From assembly GCA_013329565.1 (NCBI GenBank), contig DUJZ01000175.1:1-9542 (forward strand): 9,542 bases of DNA, written 5' to 3'. The position numbers and the translations under genes are program-made. The notes below the pieces were generated by a model that did no database searches, was not told the DNA's origin, and saw only the letters and a program-made list of their open reading frames with translations. Shown here piece by piece: positions 1 to 6,816 of this stretch; position 1 is the stretch's first letter, and every line of letters begins with the position of its first letter. The DNA comes from Methanomassiliicoccales archaeon (GTDB taxonomy: Archaea > Thermoplasmatota > Thermoplasmata > Methanomassiliicoccales > UBA472).

Positions 1-707
1 CGGTGGCCAAGCACGGCAACCGTTCATCGATCGGACGCTGCGGAAGCGCCGACCTCCTGGAGGCCATGGGTGCCAACATCTCACCCAGCCTCGAGACGTC
101 CTCCATGATGCTGGACCGCATCAACTTCGCCTTCCTGTTCGCCCCCCTCTACCACCCTTCCATGCGCCAGGCCTCCAAGGCCCGCCGGATGGTCCACTGC
201 CGCACGGTGTTCAATGTGATGGGGCCCCTGATGAACCCGGTCCTGGGAAGACGCCGGCAGCTCATGGGCGTCAGCGACGTAGGACTGCTGGAAGTGGTCC
301 CCGGGGTGCTGGATTCACTGGGCGTCGAGGAGGCCATGGTCGTTCACGGCCTCCCGGGGATGGACGAGGTGTCGCCCTGCGACATCACCCTGGTCGCCCA
401 TCTGAAGCATGGGGATGTGGAGAGGTACGAGCTCACCCCCGAGGAGATGGGCATCGGGAGATGCTCACCCCGGGACGTGGCCGAGCTGTCGCCTCAGGCC
501 GCCGCCCGCTGCAGCTACGAGGTCCTGCGTGGACGGAAGGGAGCGCGCCGGGACGCGGTCCTGATTAACAGCGCCTGCGCTTTTCTCGTCTCTGGAAAGG
601 TTGCCAGCCTGGCTTCAGGCCTCGCCCTGGCGGAGATCACCATCGACAGCGGGAAGGCCTTCGCCAAGATGAAGGAGTACATAAAGGCCAGCCAGGGGGA
701 GGCTTGA
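1..707 (+). CDS. trpD: Anthranilate phosphoribosyltransferase, C-terminal two thirds (5' end outside window)
   Basis: TrpD transfers the phosphoribosyl group of PRPP to anthranilate, the second step of the tryptophan branch, in the cytoplasm. The frame is open from the first base, and the visible 234 residues correspond to roughly the last two thirds of a family that is usually about 340 residues. The codon at position 3 is an internal Val, not a start. Seen in order are VAKHGNRS with GSADLLEAMG, the HPSMR anthranilate-side motif, RTVFNVMGPLMNP and GMDEVS, whose Asp-Glu pair binds magnesium in the family. The glycine-rich PRPP loop (GTGGD type) must lie upstream of the window. The stop TGA (705-707) shares one base with the trpC ATG, so trpD heads the visible part of a coupled trpDCFBA operon. 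No lesion is seen. Confidence 0.96.
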   Translation, partial: VAKHGNRSSIGRCGSADLLEAMGANISPSLETSSMMLDRINFAFLFAPLYHPSMRQASKARRMVHCRTVFNVMGPLMNPVLGRRRQLMGVSDVGLLEVVPGVLDSLGVEEAMVVHGLPGMDEVSPCDITLVAHLKHGDVERYELTPEEMGIGRCSPRDVAELSPQAAARCSYEVLRGRKGARRDAVLINSACAFLVSGKVASLASGLALAEITIDSGKAFAKMKEYIKASQGEA

Positions 708-1504
708 TGCTGAACGGGGTGGAGGACCGCCTGTCGCTCCTGGTGCGCAACGCCTGGGAGCTAGTGGACTGCGGGTTCTATTCGAACGGAGCTGTCAAGC
801 GATCCAGGGACGGAACGGCCGGAAGGGCCTCCCTGGCAGACGCCCTGCGCGCCTCGTTGACCTTCCCGATCGTCGCCGAGGTCAAGCTGGCCTCGCCCAC
901 CGCCGGAAGGCTGGGGGCCCACATTGCCGAGGAGCTGATCGACGATTACCAATCAGGAGGGGCGGCCGCCCTGTCCGTGATCACCGAACCGCGCTACTTC
1001 CTCGGTTCGCTGCGCTACCTGGAACTGGCCGCGCGGACCGGGATGCCGGCGATGATGAAGGACTTCGTGGTGGACGGGGAGCAAGTGGAAGCTGCGTCGC
1101 GTTCGGGAGCGTCGGCCGTTCTCCTCATTCAAGGGGTGTTCGATCGGCGTCTTGCGGCCGGCAGGGACGCTCTTATCGAGAAGGCTCACCATCTAGGACT
1201 GGAGGTGGTCCTGGAATCCTCCAACCTGGGGGAGCTGGAAGGTTCCTTCGACTCCCGCGCGGACATACTTGCGTACAATCGAAGGGACCTTAGGACCTTC
1301 CGCCCGGGCCAGGATGTTCTGGCCCAGGCGTTAGAGCTGATGGGATCGGACGGAAGGCCGGCTTTGGCCATGAGCATGATGGATTCGGCCGAGGATGTAC
1401 GGAAGATGCGCGACCTGGGCGCCTCAGGGGTGCTCGTCGGCTCGGCCCTGAGCGGTTCGCCATGCCCGAAGGAGAAGCTGCTGTCCCTGAGGATACCCCG
1501 ATGA
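707..1504 (+). CDS. trpC: Indole-3-glycerol-phosphate synthase with atypical active-site strand
   Basis: TrpC closes the indole ring of carboxyphenylamino-deoxyribulose phosphate with loss of CO2 and water. The ATG at 707 is preferred over TTG 704 because GGGGGAGG (695-702) lies just upstream and the stop/start arrangement is TGATG. The 265 residues form a TIM barrel. AEVKLASP (57-64) gives the Glu and Lys of strand 1, MMKDF (116-120) gives the general-acid Lys118, LESSN (169-173) gives Glu170 and AYNRRDL (189-195) gives Asn191 and Arg193. VLVGSALS near 242-249 is the phosphate-binding end. The strand that normally reads A-E-S-G-I reads A-M-S-M-M here (221-225), so the usual Glu is Met and the Gly is lost. 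The rest of the catalytic set and the operon position still support IGPS activity. The gene overlaps trpF by four bases (ATGA). Confidence 0.92.
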   Translation: MLNGVEDRLSLLVRNAWELVDCGFYSNGAVKRSRDGTAGRASLADALRASLTFPIVAEVKLASPTAGRLGAHIAEELIDDYQSGGAAALSVITEPRYFLGSLRYLELAARTGMPAMMKDFVVDGEQVEAASRSGASAVLLIQGVFDRRLAAGRDALIEKAHHLGLEVVLESSNLGELEGSFDSRADILAYNRRDLRTFRPGQDVLAQALELMGSDGRPALAMSMMDSAEDVRKMRDLGASGVLVGSALSGSPCPKEKLLSLRIPR

Positions 1505-2118
1505 CAGGTCTCAAGATCTGCGGGATGCGGAGCGTGGACGACCTGGAAGCGTGCCGGGGCGCGGACTACCTGGGATTCGTGGTATTGTCAGATTCGCCCA
1601 GGTGCCTGGAGCTCGATCATGCCAGGGACCTAATGTCCGTGTGCGAGGGACGGCGGGTGGCGGTGACCACCGAAAGGCGGCCGGAGGTGCTGAAGAGCAT
1701 GGTCCGGACCTTGGACCCGGACGTCCTGCAGTTGCATTCCCCATTGGACCGTACGTTGCTTTCAGAGATGGCCGGGATCGGCGTTCCGCTCTGGGGCATG
1801 CTCCCGGTCCGGCCCGGTACGGAGGTGGATATGCCGTCCCTGCCGCACCTGAGCGCCCTGGTATTGGATTCTCCGGGGCCCCGGGCCGGAGGTAACGGGA
1901 GAACGCACGATTGGTCGCTCAGCAGGGCGCTCCGGGACATGGTCGCCCCTTTGCCGGTGGTGCTGGCCGGCGGTCTGACCGCAGAGAATGTTCATAGGGC
2001 GATCGAGGTCGTGCAGCCTTCCGTCATCGACGTTTCCAGCGGAGCGGAGGCGAACGGCAGGAAGGACCCATGCATATTAATGAGGATCATCGAAGCGATA
2101 AGAGGTGCTCAGGAATGA
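1501..2118 (+). CDS. trpF: Phosphoribosylanthranilate isomerase
   Basis: TrpF carries out the Amadori rearrangement of phosphoribosylanthranilate to CdRP, supplying TrpC. The start at ATG 1501 gives the canonical amino terminus M-T-G-L-K-I-C-G and makes an ATGA overlap with trpC; GAGGA at 1489-1493 is the ribosome binding site. An ATG 39 bases upstream would only add a tail that reads through the end of trpC. The 205 residues match the usual family length. Catalytic Cys7 lies in KICGM and the general acid is probably Asp123 in LVLDSPG. The phosphate site is built by [10 protein letters not shown] (155-164) and DVSSGAE (177-183), followed by the typical G-x-K-D. It precedes trpB with another ATGA overlap. 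Note that the enzymatic order (trpD, trpF, trpC) differs from the gene order. Confidence 0.95.
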   Translation: MTGLKICGMRSVDDLEACRGADYLGFVVLSDSPRCLELDHARDLMSVCEGRRVAVTTERRPEVLKSMVRTLDPDVLQLHSPLDRTLLSEMAGIGVPLWGMLPVRPGTEVDMPSLPHLSALVLDSPGPRAGGNGRTHDWSLSRALRDMVAPLPVVLAGGLTAENVHRAIEVVQPSVIDVSSGAEANGRKDPCILMRIIEAIRGAQE

Positions 2119-3287
2119 AAGCCAGGTTCGGAGAGTATGGAGGGCAGTACGTGCCCGAGGTGCTGGTCCCCGCGCTGCAGGAGCTGGAGAGGTCGTATGA
2201 ACAGGCCAAGCGCGACCCGGCCTTCAGGGAGGAGCTGAAGAGCTATAACCGCCATTACGGCGGACGGGAGACGCCGCTCTACTTCGCCAAAAGGTTGACG
2301 GATAAGTGCGGCGGGGCCAAGATCTACCTGAAACGGGAGGACCTGTGCCACGGCGGTGCGCACAAGTTCAACAACGTCATGGGCCAGGCGCTTCTCGCCA
2401 AGCGCATGGGCAAGACCAGGCTCATCGCCGAGACGGGGGCGGGTCAGCATGGGACGGCCACCGCCATGGCCGCCGCGGTGCTGGGCATGTCAGCGGAGAT
2501 ATACATGGGGGAGAAGGACATCGCCAGGCAGAGGATGAACGTCTTCCGCATGAAGCTCATGGGGGCCAAGGTGCACGAAGTTCGTTCGGGCTCCAAGCTG
2601 CTCAAGGACGCTATCAACGAAGCTATGCGGGACTGGGCGGGGAGCGTGGAGAGCACGTATTACCTGCTGGGGACGGCGGCCGGGCCGCATCCCTACCCGA
2701 CCATGGTGCGGGACTTCCAGAGCGTCATCGGACGCGAGATCCGGCGTCAGCTTCAGGAGGCCGAAGGACGCCTCCCGGACCTGCTGGTGGCCTGCGTGGG
2801 CGGGGGAAGCAACGCCATAGGGACCTTCCACCCGTTCCTGAGGGACGCGGGGGTGCGCATGCTGGGGGCGGAGGCGGCCGGGGACGGATTGCTTACGGGA
2901 CGACACTCGGCCACCCTGTCCCGCGGGGAGGTCGGCGTGCTGCAGGGCTGCAAGTCATATCTCCTGCAGGACGAGCATGGAATGATAAAAGAGGCTCACA
3001 GCCTCGCCCCCGGCCTGGACTATCCGGGGGTGGGACCGGAGCACAGTTTCCTGAAGGACATCGGACGGGCGGAGTACGTGGGCGTCACCGACCCCCAGGC
3101 CCTGGAAGCCTTCGTAACGTTGTCCAGGACGGAGGGCATCATCCCCGCATTGGAAAGCGCGCACGCGGTGCACGCCGGCATGCTGGAGGCGGCGAAGATG
3201 GATAAGGACGATATCGTGGTCATCACCATATCCGGGCGGGGCGACAAGGACCTGGAGACCGTGTTCGAGCTGGGGGTGATAGGATGA
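2115..3287 (+). CDS. trpB: Tryptophan synthase beta chain (TrpB1 type)
   Basis: TrpB is the PLP-dependent subunit that condenses indole with L-serine and pairs with TrpA. ATG 2115 is chosen because the protein then begins [12 protein letters not shown], the standard N-terminus, with GAGGTG (2102-2107) at good spacing and an ATGA overlap with trpF. The upstream ATG at 2070 lies inside trpF. The 390 residues contain the PLP lysine Lys84 in GGAHKFNN, the catalytic Glu106 in AETGAGQHG, the PLP-phosphate loop GGGSN (229-233), [12 protein letters not shown], where the family's Asp near the active site sits, and the C-terminal SGRGDKD. Length and motifs fit the TrpA-partnered TrpB1 class rather than the longer TrpB2 class. 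A Phe follows the PLP lysine where Ile is commoner; the family tolerates this. Confidence 0.97.
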   Translation: MKARFGEYGGQYVPEVLVPALQELERSYEQAKRDPAFREELKSYNRHYGGRETPLYFAKRLTDKCGGAKIYLKREDLCHGGAHKFNNVMGQALLAKRMGKTRLIAETGAGQHGTATAMAAAVLGMSAEIYMGEKDIARQRMNVFRMKLMGAKVHEVRSGSKLLKDAINEAMRDWAGSVESTYYLLGTAAGPHPYPTMVRDFQSVIGREIRRQLQEAEGRLPDLLVACVGGGSNAIGTFHPFLRDAGVRMLGAEAAGDGLLTGRHSATLSRGEVGVLQGCKSYLLQDEHGMIKEAHSLAPGLDYPGVGPEHSFLKDIGRAEYVGVTDPQALEAFVTLSRTEGIIPALESAHAVHAGMLEAAKMDKDDIVVITISGRGDKDLETVFELGVIG

Positions 3288-4078
3288 GCCGCCTTCGCGA
3301 CGCGTTCATCCAAGCCCGGCGGGAAAAGCGCACGGCCCTGGTCTGCTACCTCATGGCCGGCGTTCCTACGCCCCGGGCCTTCATGGATCACGCCATGGCC
3401 TGCCTGGAGGGCGGGGCGGACGTGCTGGAGATCGGCATACCGTTCTCCGACCCGTTGGCCGACGGACCGGTCATCCAGGAGGCGTCGGTGATAGCGCTGC
3501 GGAACGGGGTGACCCCGCCCATGGTCCTGGACATGGTCCGGGAGCTGCGAGAAAAGACGGAAAGACCACTGGTCCTGATGGGCTACTACAACCCCATATT
3601 CCGGGCGGGGGAGGAGGAGTTCGTGAAAGCCTGTGTACGATCTGGAGCGGACGGGCTCATCGTTCCCGACCTCCCCCTGCACGAGGGCGGCTCGCTGCGT
3701 GGTGCATGCCAAAGGAACGGCATCGACCTGGTCCAGCTGAGCACGCCCTTGACTCCGTTGGAACGCCATCTCAAGCTCCTGAAGGCCACCTCCGGCTTCC
3801 TGTACCTGGTCACCCGAACCGGGGTGACCGGCGGGGGAAGCTCCGATGGGGATAGGCTCCGAAGGATGGTGGAACGCTCAAGGAACGCCGACCCGGACAT
3901 GCCGCTTGCCGCTGGCTTCGGAATTTCGAGCCCGGAAGATGTTAAGGCGGCCAGGGAGGCCGGGGTGGACGGGGTGATCGTGGGCAGCGCCCTGGTATCC
4001 CTAACCCTCCTCGAAGCCTCGCCCGAGGAGGTTTTGAACAAAGTGCGCAGGCTCGCCGAGGCCTGCGCACCAGGCTGA
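3284..4078 (+). CDS. trpA: Tryptophan synthase alpha chain
   Basis: TrpA cleaves indole-3-glycerol phosphate to indole and glyceraldehyde 3-phosphate and passes indole through a tunnel to TrpB. The ATG overlaps the trpB stop (ATGA), and GGGGGTGA (3272-3279) is a strong ribosome binding site. The 264 residues are full length. The catalytic pair falls at the classical numbering, Glu49 in [11 protein letters not shown] and Asp60 in LADGP. Other landmarks are GYYNPIF (100-106), IVPDLPLHE (126-134), TRTGVTG (177-183), GFGIS (211-215) and VGSALV near 233-238 for phosphate binding. This is the last gene of the trp operon. About 100 bases follow before the next gene, and I see no clear hairpin or long T-run terminating it. 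Confidence 0.97.
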   Translation: MSRLRDAFIQARREKRTALVCYLMAGVPTPRAFMDHAMACLEGGADVLEIGIPFSDPLADGPVIQEASVIALRNGVTPPMVLDMVRELREKTERPLVLMGYYNPIFRAGEEEFVKACVRSGADGLIVPDLPLHEGGSLRGACQRNGIDLVQLSTPLTPLERHLKLLKATSGFLYLVTRTGVTGGGSSDGDRLRRMVERSRNADPDMPLAAGFGISSPEDVKAAREAGVDGVIVGSALVSLTLLEASPEEVLNKVRRLAEACAPG

Positions 4079-4087
4079 GGAAAAATC

Positions 4088-4165
4088 GTTAACTATTTAT
4101 TCAGCGACGATGAATGCGTATTACTAAAATCCGATTCGTAACACGAATCCACCTGGAATATAATA
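4088..4165 (+). promoter_or_regulatory. AT-rich promoter region ahead of the cobalt importer operon
   Basis: This is the only clearly AT-rich gap in the first 6.7 kb, and it separates the trp operon from cbiMNQO. Three TATA-like stretches are visible: CTATTTAT at 4093-4100, TTACTAAAAT at 4121-4130 and AATATAATAT near 4156-4165. If the middle one is used, transcription would start near 4150 and give a leader of about 30 bases containing the cbiM ribosome binding site. The third looks TATA-like by composition but would start RNA at or inside the cbiM reading frame, so it fits poorly. A weaker inverted repeat, ATTCA-N7-TGAAT (4099-4115), lies just after the first box. Which box is used cannot be decided from sequence alone. 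Confidence 0.5.
4133..4149. promoter_or_regulatory. Perfect 7-3-7 inverted repeat, candidate operator
   Basis: GATTCGT-AAC-ACGAATC is a perfect palindrome with a three-base centre. It lies directly downstream of the TTACTAAAAT TATA-like box and just before the predicted transcription start, a position where a bound regulator would block RNA polymerase. The obvious inference is a metal- or corrinoid-responsive repressor of cobalt uptake. It does not resemble the well-known E. coli NikR half-site (GTATGA) and the regulator is not encoded in the window. As RNA it could form only a short 7-bp, 3-base-loop hairpin with no following T-run, so a terminator is unlikely. Confidence 0.5.
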
Positions 4166-4849
4166 TTGGGGGAAGTTGACACGCACATTCCTGACGGACT
4201 CATGGACCCGATCGTCGTGGGGGCCGGCTGGGCCTTGGCCTTGCCGATCATCGCCTTGGCGGTATATAGATTGAAAAAGAACCTGAACGAAAGGGCCGTG
4301 CCATTCATGGCCATCCTGGCCGCCGGTATCTTCGTCGCTCAGATGCTGAACTTCCCCGTGGCCGCCGGCACCACCGGCCACCTGATAGGCGCAACGCTCG
4401 CCGTGGCGCTACTCGGGCTTTACGGCGGCATCGTGGTAATGACCACCATCCTGGTGATACAGTGCCTGGTCTTCGGGGACGGCGGACTGACCGCCCTGGG
4501 ATTGAACCTGCTCAACATGGCCGTGGTCGCCCCGCTGGTGGCCTACGGTGTATTGAGGATCACCAGGAAGGGCCTGGACAACTGGAACGGTATCGGCGTG
4601 CCTCTGGCCGCCTGGACCTCGGTGCTCACCGCGGCGTTGTTCTGCGGTGTTCAGCTGGCCTTGAGCTACTCCCTTTCCGGGGGCAGCTACGGCATTGAGG
4701 CTTTGTTATCAATTCCGACCATGGGCATCTACCACGCCATGATCGGCGTGGGAGAGGCCATCATCACCACCGGCGTGGTGCTCTTCCTGAGCCGGGTGGC
4801 CCCGGAGACCATGGAGTTCGGCATGAGGGCCAAGGAGGCGAAGGCATGA
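4166..4849 (+). CDS. cbiM: ECF cobalt/nickel transporter substrate-binding membrane subunit CbiM
   Basis: CbiM is the S-component that binds Co2+ (or Ni2+) at the outer face and works with CbiN, CbiQ and CbiO. The entry starts at TTG 4166 (227 residues), the furthest upstream usual start codon. The true start is more likely ACG 4181. In the family the metal is held by the N-terminal Met1 amine, His2 and His67. Starting at ACG gives M-H-I-P-D-G and places the conserved His of GTTGHLIGA exactly at 67 (72 from TTG). The ATG at 4202 would delete HIPDG. Six or so hydrophobic helices follow, with QMLNFPV (59-65), QCLVFGDGGL (99-108) and HAMIGVGEAI (190-199). The gene overlaps cbiN by ATGA. Cobalt is favoured over nickel by the neighbouring CbiN and cobA, but nickel cannot be excluded. 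Confidence 0.9.
   Translation: MGEVDTHIPDGLMDPIVVGAGWALALPIIALAVYRLKKNLNERAVPFMAILAAGIFVAQMLNFPVAAGTTGHLIGATLAVALLGLYGGIVVMTTILVIQCLVFGDGGLTALGLNLLNMAVVAPLVAYGVLRITRKGLDNWNGIGVPLAAWTSVLTAALFCGVQLALSYSLSGGSYGIEALLSIPTMGIYHAMIGVGEAIITTGVVLFLSRVAPETMEFGMRAKEAKA
4168..4173 (+). promoter_or_regulatory. Ribosome binding site that points to an ACG start for cbiM
   Basis: GGGGGA lies seven bases before ACG 4181. The same GGGGGA element lies six bases before the ATG of trpC (695-700) and of the upstream HemD gene on the other strand (complement of 9265-9270). It overlaps and follows the TTG at 4166, so it cannot serve that codon. The site therefore favours initiation at ACG 4181. Confidence 0.55.
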
Positions 4850-5124
4850 ACCGCTCGGGCTACCTCAAGGCCGCAGCGGTGGTCATGGCGCTCTTCGCCA
4901 TCGGCCTGGTCGGCTATTTCGCCTTCTCGGCGGCCTTCCCGGACGGCCTGGAGAGGGTCATGGAGGACAACGGCCTGGAAGAGTCGGAGCCGTTCTACAC
5001 CGCCCCGCTGAGCTACGGGGAGGACTACTGGGGCGCTCTACTGGCCGGACTGGCCGGCTTCGCCATAACCTTCGGATTGGTGTACCTCTACCTCAGGGGA
5101 ATGAAGGCCCGCAACAAGGCCTGA
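4846..5124 (+). CDS. cbiN: Cobalt transport accessory membrane protein CbiN (PDGLE type)
   Basis: This 92-residue protein has two membrane helices, about 8-28 and 62-84, flanking an extracellular loop. The loop begins FPDGLERV (31-38) and ends with a Y-T-A-P-L-x-Y segment, the signature of the PDGLE/CbiN family. CbiN binds CbiM transiently and is thought to help load metal into the N-terminal site. AAGGAGG at 4832-4838 is the best Shine-Dalgarno match in the window, and the ATG overlaps the cbiM stop. The standalone small CbiN next to a separate CbiM is the cobalt-type arrangement, whereas many nickel systems use NikN or NikK/L partners. The substrate preference is inference. Confidence 0.88.
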   Translation: MNRSGYLKAAAVVMALFAIGLVGYFAFSAAFPDGLERVMEDNGLEESEPFYTAPLSYGEDYWGALLAGLAGFAITFGLVYLYLRGMKARNKA

Positions 5125-5164
5125 GGGCATCCTTCGATCATTTACGATCACTACGGGGTTGACC
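5125..5164 (+). other. Short gap between cbiN and cbiQ with a small direct repeat
   Basis: This 40-base spacer is the only non-overlapping junction inside the cbi operon. It contains CGATCA twice, at 5135-5140 and 5145-5150, ten bases apart, about one helical turn. GGGG at 5155-5158 probably serves as the cbiQ ribosome binding site. There is no obvious promoter or hairpin. Confidence 0.35.
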
Positions 5165-5893
5165 ATGGAACTGAACGCGGACAGGTATGCCAGGGATTCG
5201 TGGCTGTCGGCCTTCGACCCCCGGGTCAAGCTACTCTGCTTCCTTTCATTGGCGGTCGTCATCGCCTTCCTCACCGGAACGGACGTGCTGCTGCTCGCCC
5301 TGGCCTTCGTCCTATCCATGGCCGCGGTATCCAGAGTTCCGCTCCGGCATCTGGGACGGGGATACGCCATGGCCTTCCCGTTCATTTTAGTAGCGTCACT
5401 GACCATGCTGTTCACTTCCGGGTCCGGAAACGCCCTGGCCATGGGATTGCGCATATCTTCGTCGGCGCTCCTCTTGCTGGTCCTGGTCTCGTCCACGCCC
5501 TTCATGGACGTACTCTGGGCGCTGCGCTGGTTCAAACTTCCCTCCGTGCTCAGCGACATGATCATGTTCACCTATCGCTTCATATTCGTGATCCTGGACG
5601 AGTCCGGAAGGATGCGCCTGGCGCGGGCGTCCCGAGGCTTCAAGGGCGGCCGCTCGCTGTTCGATAGGGAAGCGTTCAAGGTGCTCTCCAACACCATCGG
5701 AATGATGTTCCTCCGCTCCTACCGCCGGGCGGACCGTGTCTATTTGGCATTGCTCTCCCGCGGGTACGACGGAAAGGTACGGACGTTGAGCGGATTCCAT
5801 GTCCGCGCCAGGGACGCCGGCATGGGACTGACGTTCGTTATCATAGGGGCTCTGGCATTGACCCAGCAGATGGGGTGGTACGTCTGGTGGTGA
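5165..5893 (+). CDS. cbiQ: ECF transporter transmembrane (T) subunit CbiQ
   Basis: CbiQ couples ATP hydrolysis by CbiO to movement of the substrate subunit CbiM in the membrane. ATG 5165 is preferred over TTG 5159 because the GGGG ribosome binding site (5155-5158) then has normal spacing; the choice changes only two residues. The 242-residue protein starts with the characteristic amphipathic D-x-W-x-x-x-x-D-P-R-V-K segment (11-22). About four hydrophobic helices follow (roughly 23-57, 66-84, 92-112 and 219-240). It carries two cytoplasmic coupling motifs, ARASRGF (153-159) and ALLSRGYDG (195-203), the A-R-G type helices that contact the ATPase. Length and motifs are normal. It ends in GTGA, shared with cbiO. 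Confidence 0.93.
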   Translation: MELNADRYARDSWLSAFDPRVKLLCFLSLAVVIAFLTGTDVLLLALAFVLSMAAVSRVPLRHLGRGYAMAFPFILVASLTMLFTSGSGNALAMGLRISSSALLLLVLVSSTPFMDVLWALRWFKLPSVLSDMIMFTYRFIFVILDESGRMRLARASRGFKGGRSLFDREAFKVLSNTIGMMFLRSYRRADRVYLALLSRGYDGKVRTLSGFHVRARDAGMGLTFVIIGALALTQQMGWYVWW

Positions 5894-6693
5894 TCTCCCT
5901 CCGTGGCGTTTCGTTCGAGTACCCCGGGCACATCCGGGCCCTGGAGAACGTGGACCTCGATCTGGAGGAGGGTGAGCGGGTCGCGCTAATAGGTCCGAAC
6001 GGGGCGGGAAAGAGCACGCTGCTCCATCTGATGGCCGCGCTCGATTTCGCCAAGGAGGGCGATGTCTCGATATCTGGAAAGAAGGTGGAGAGGCGCGGGG
6101 CGGCCGAAGCGCGCAAGAAGGTCGGCTTCCTGTTCCAGGACCCGGACGACCAGGTGTTCATGCCCTCCGTCTACGAGGACGTTGCGTTCGGCCCCTTGAA
6201 CATTGGGCTGCCTGAGGACGAGGTCCGCCAACGTGTGGATAGAGCGCTCGAGGCCGTGGGCGTCGCGCATCTCGCCAAGCGGGTCCCGCAGAACCTCTCG
6301 CTGGGGGAGAAGAAACGAGTGGCCATGGCCGGCCTCCTTTCCATGTCCCCGCCGGTGCTGCTTCTGGACGAGCCGACGGCCAACCTCGACCCCCAGGGGA
6401 GGCGAGACCTGGTGAACGTTCTGTCGGGATTGAAGCAGAGCATGGTCATCGCCACTCACGATCTCACCGTAGCTTTCGAGCTTGCCGATCGTGCCATAGT
6501 GCTCAAGAAAAAGGTCCTCTTCGACGGGACCTTCCGGGAGCTGATCAACAGGCCGGAGGTGCTGAAGGAGGCCAACCTGGAGCTGCCTTCCTTCTCCCGC
6601 CTGATGATGATGTACAGACAGCACCTGAACGCGGACTTTGCGCCCCCATTGACGGTAGAGGAAGCGTTCGAACTGTTGAAGGTACGCAGGTGA
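5890..6693 (+). CDS. cbiO: ECF transporter ATP-binding subunit CbiO
   Basis: CbiO is the ABC ATPase that powers the importer. I place the start at GTG 5890 because it makes the GTGA overlap with cbiQ and gives M-I-S-L-R-G-V-S-F-E-Y, close to the usual family beginning. GTG 5875, which adds five residues, is possible and the Shine-Dalgarno signal is weak for either. The 267 residues contain Walker A GPNGAGKS (35-42), the Q-loop FQDPDDQVF (82-90), the signature LSLGEKKRVAMAG (136-148), Walker B VLLLDEPTANLDP (156-168) and the switch His190 in ATHD. A hydrophobic third residue in the signature is common among CbiO proteins. The last 50 or so residues form the C-terminal extension with the family-typical L-x-L-P-S-F-S-R-L. 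It is the last gene of the operon, followed by a T6 terminator. Confidence 0.94.
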   Translation: MISLRGVSFEYPGHIRALENVDLDLEEGERVALIGPNGAGKSTLLHLMAALDFAKEGDVSISGKKVERRGAAEARKKVGFLFQDPDDQVFMPSVYEDVAFGPLNIGLPEDEVRQRVDRALEAVGVAHLAKRVPQNLSLGEKKRVAMAGLLSMSPPVLLLDEPTANLDPQGRRDLVNVLSGLKQSMVIATHDLTVAFELADRAIVLKKKVLFDGTFRELINRPEVLKEANLELPSFSRLMMMYRQHLNADFAPPLTVEEAFELLKVRR

Positions 6694-6740
6694 CGAAACT
6701 GTCCTGACCGTTCGGTCCTGGGGTGATCGCCATTAAAGGG

Positions 6741-6757
6741 TTCGGACGGCTTTTTTC
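6741..6757 (+). terminator. Oligo-T terminator after cbiO
   Basis: Six consecutive T (6751-6756) follow the GC-rich segment TTCGGACGGC, 57 bases past the cbiO stop, in a region otherwise poor in T. Archaeal RNA polymerase commonly stops at such T-runs without needing a hairpin. A small inverted repeat GACC-GTTC-GGTC (6706-6717) lies further upstream but is too distant to be part of a bacterial-type terminator. The remainder of the gap to 6806 holds nothing I can assign. Confidence 0.55.
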
Positions 6758-6806
6758 ACACATCTGACGATGGTTCAGGGGGTCTGGATGGGGGTGCGGT
6801 TCCGAT

Positions 6807-6813
6807 AGGAGAT
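6807..6813 (+). promoter_or_regulatory. Ribosome binding site setting the TTG start of the MFS remnant
   Basis: AGGAGAT lies three bases before TTG 6817 (GGAG about six bases before it). The reading frame from this TTG encodes M-K-K-G-R-T-L-W-N-R-W and then a first membrane helix, so this is the original start. It shows that the 5' end of the broken gene is preserved. Confidence 0.55.
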
Positions 6814-6816
6814 CTT

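Noticed and set aside
2306..3205. Long plus-strand open frame (299 codons) inside trpB
   Set aside because: It lies wholly within trpB in another frame and its product is low-complexity Gly/Arg/Ala-rich, typical of a shadow frame in GC-rich DNA.
3020..3769. Minus-strand open frame (249 codons) across the trpB-trpA junction
   Set aside because: It is antisense to two well-supported enzymes, has no recognisable motif and arises from high GC in codon third positions.
4079..4180. Cobalamin riboswitch upstream of cbiM
   Set aside because: The gap is only about 100 bases, too short for a full riboswitch, and no B12-box-like sequence is seen.
6706..6717. GACC-GTTC-GGTC as a hairpin terminator for cbiO
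   Set aside because: The stem is four to five pairs and is not followed by T residues; the T-run at 6751 is a better candidate.
6778..6800. G-run cluster as a G-quadruplex before the MFS remnant
   Set aside because: There are only two long G-runs plus short GG pairs, not the four tracts of three or more that a stable quadruplex needs.
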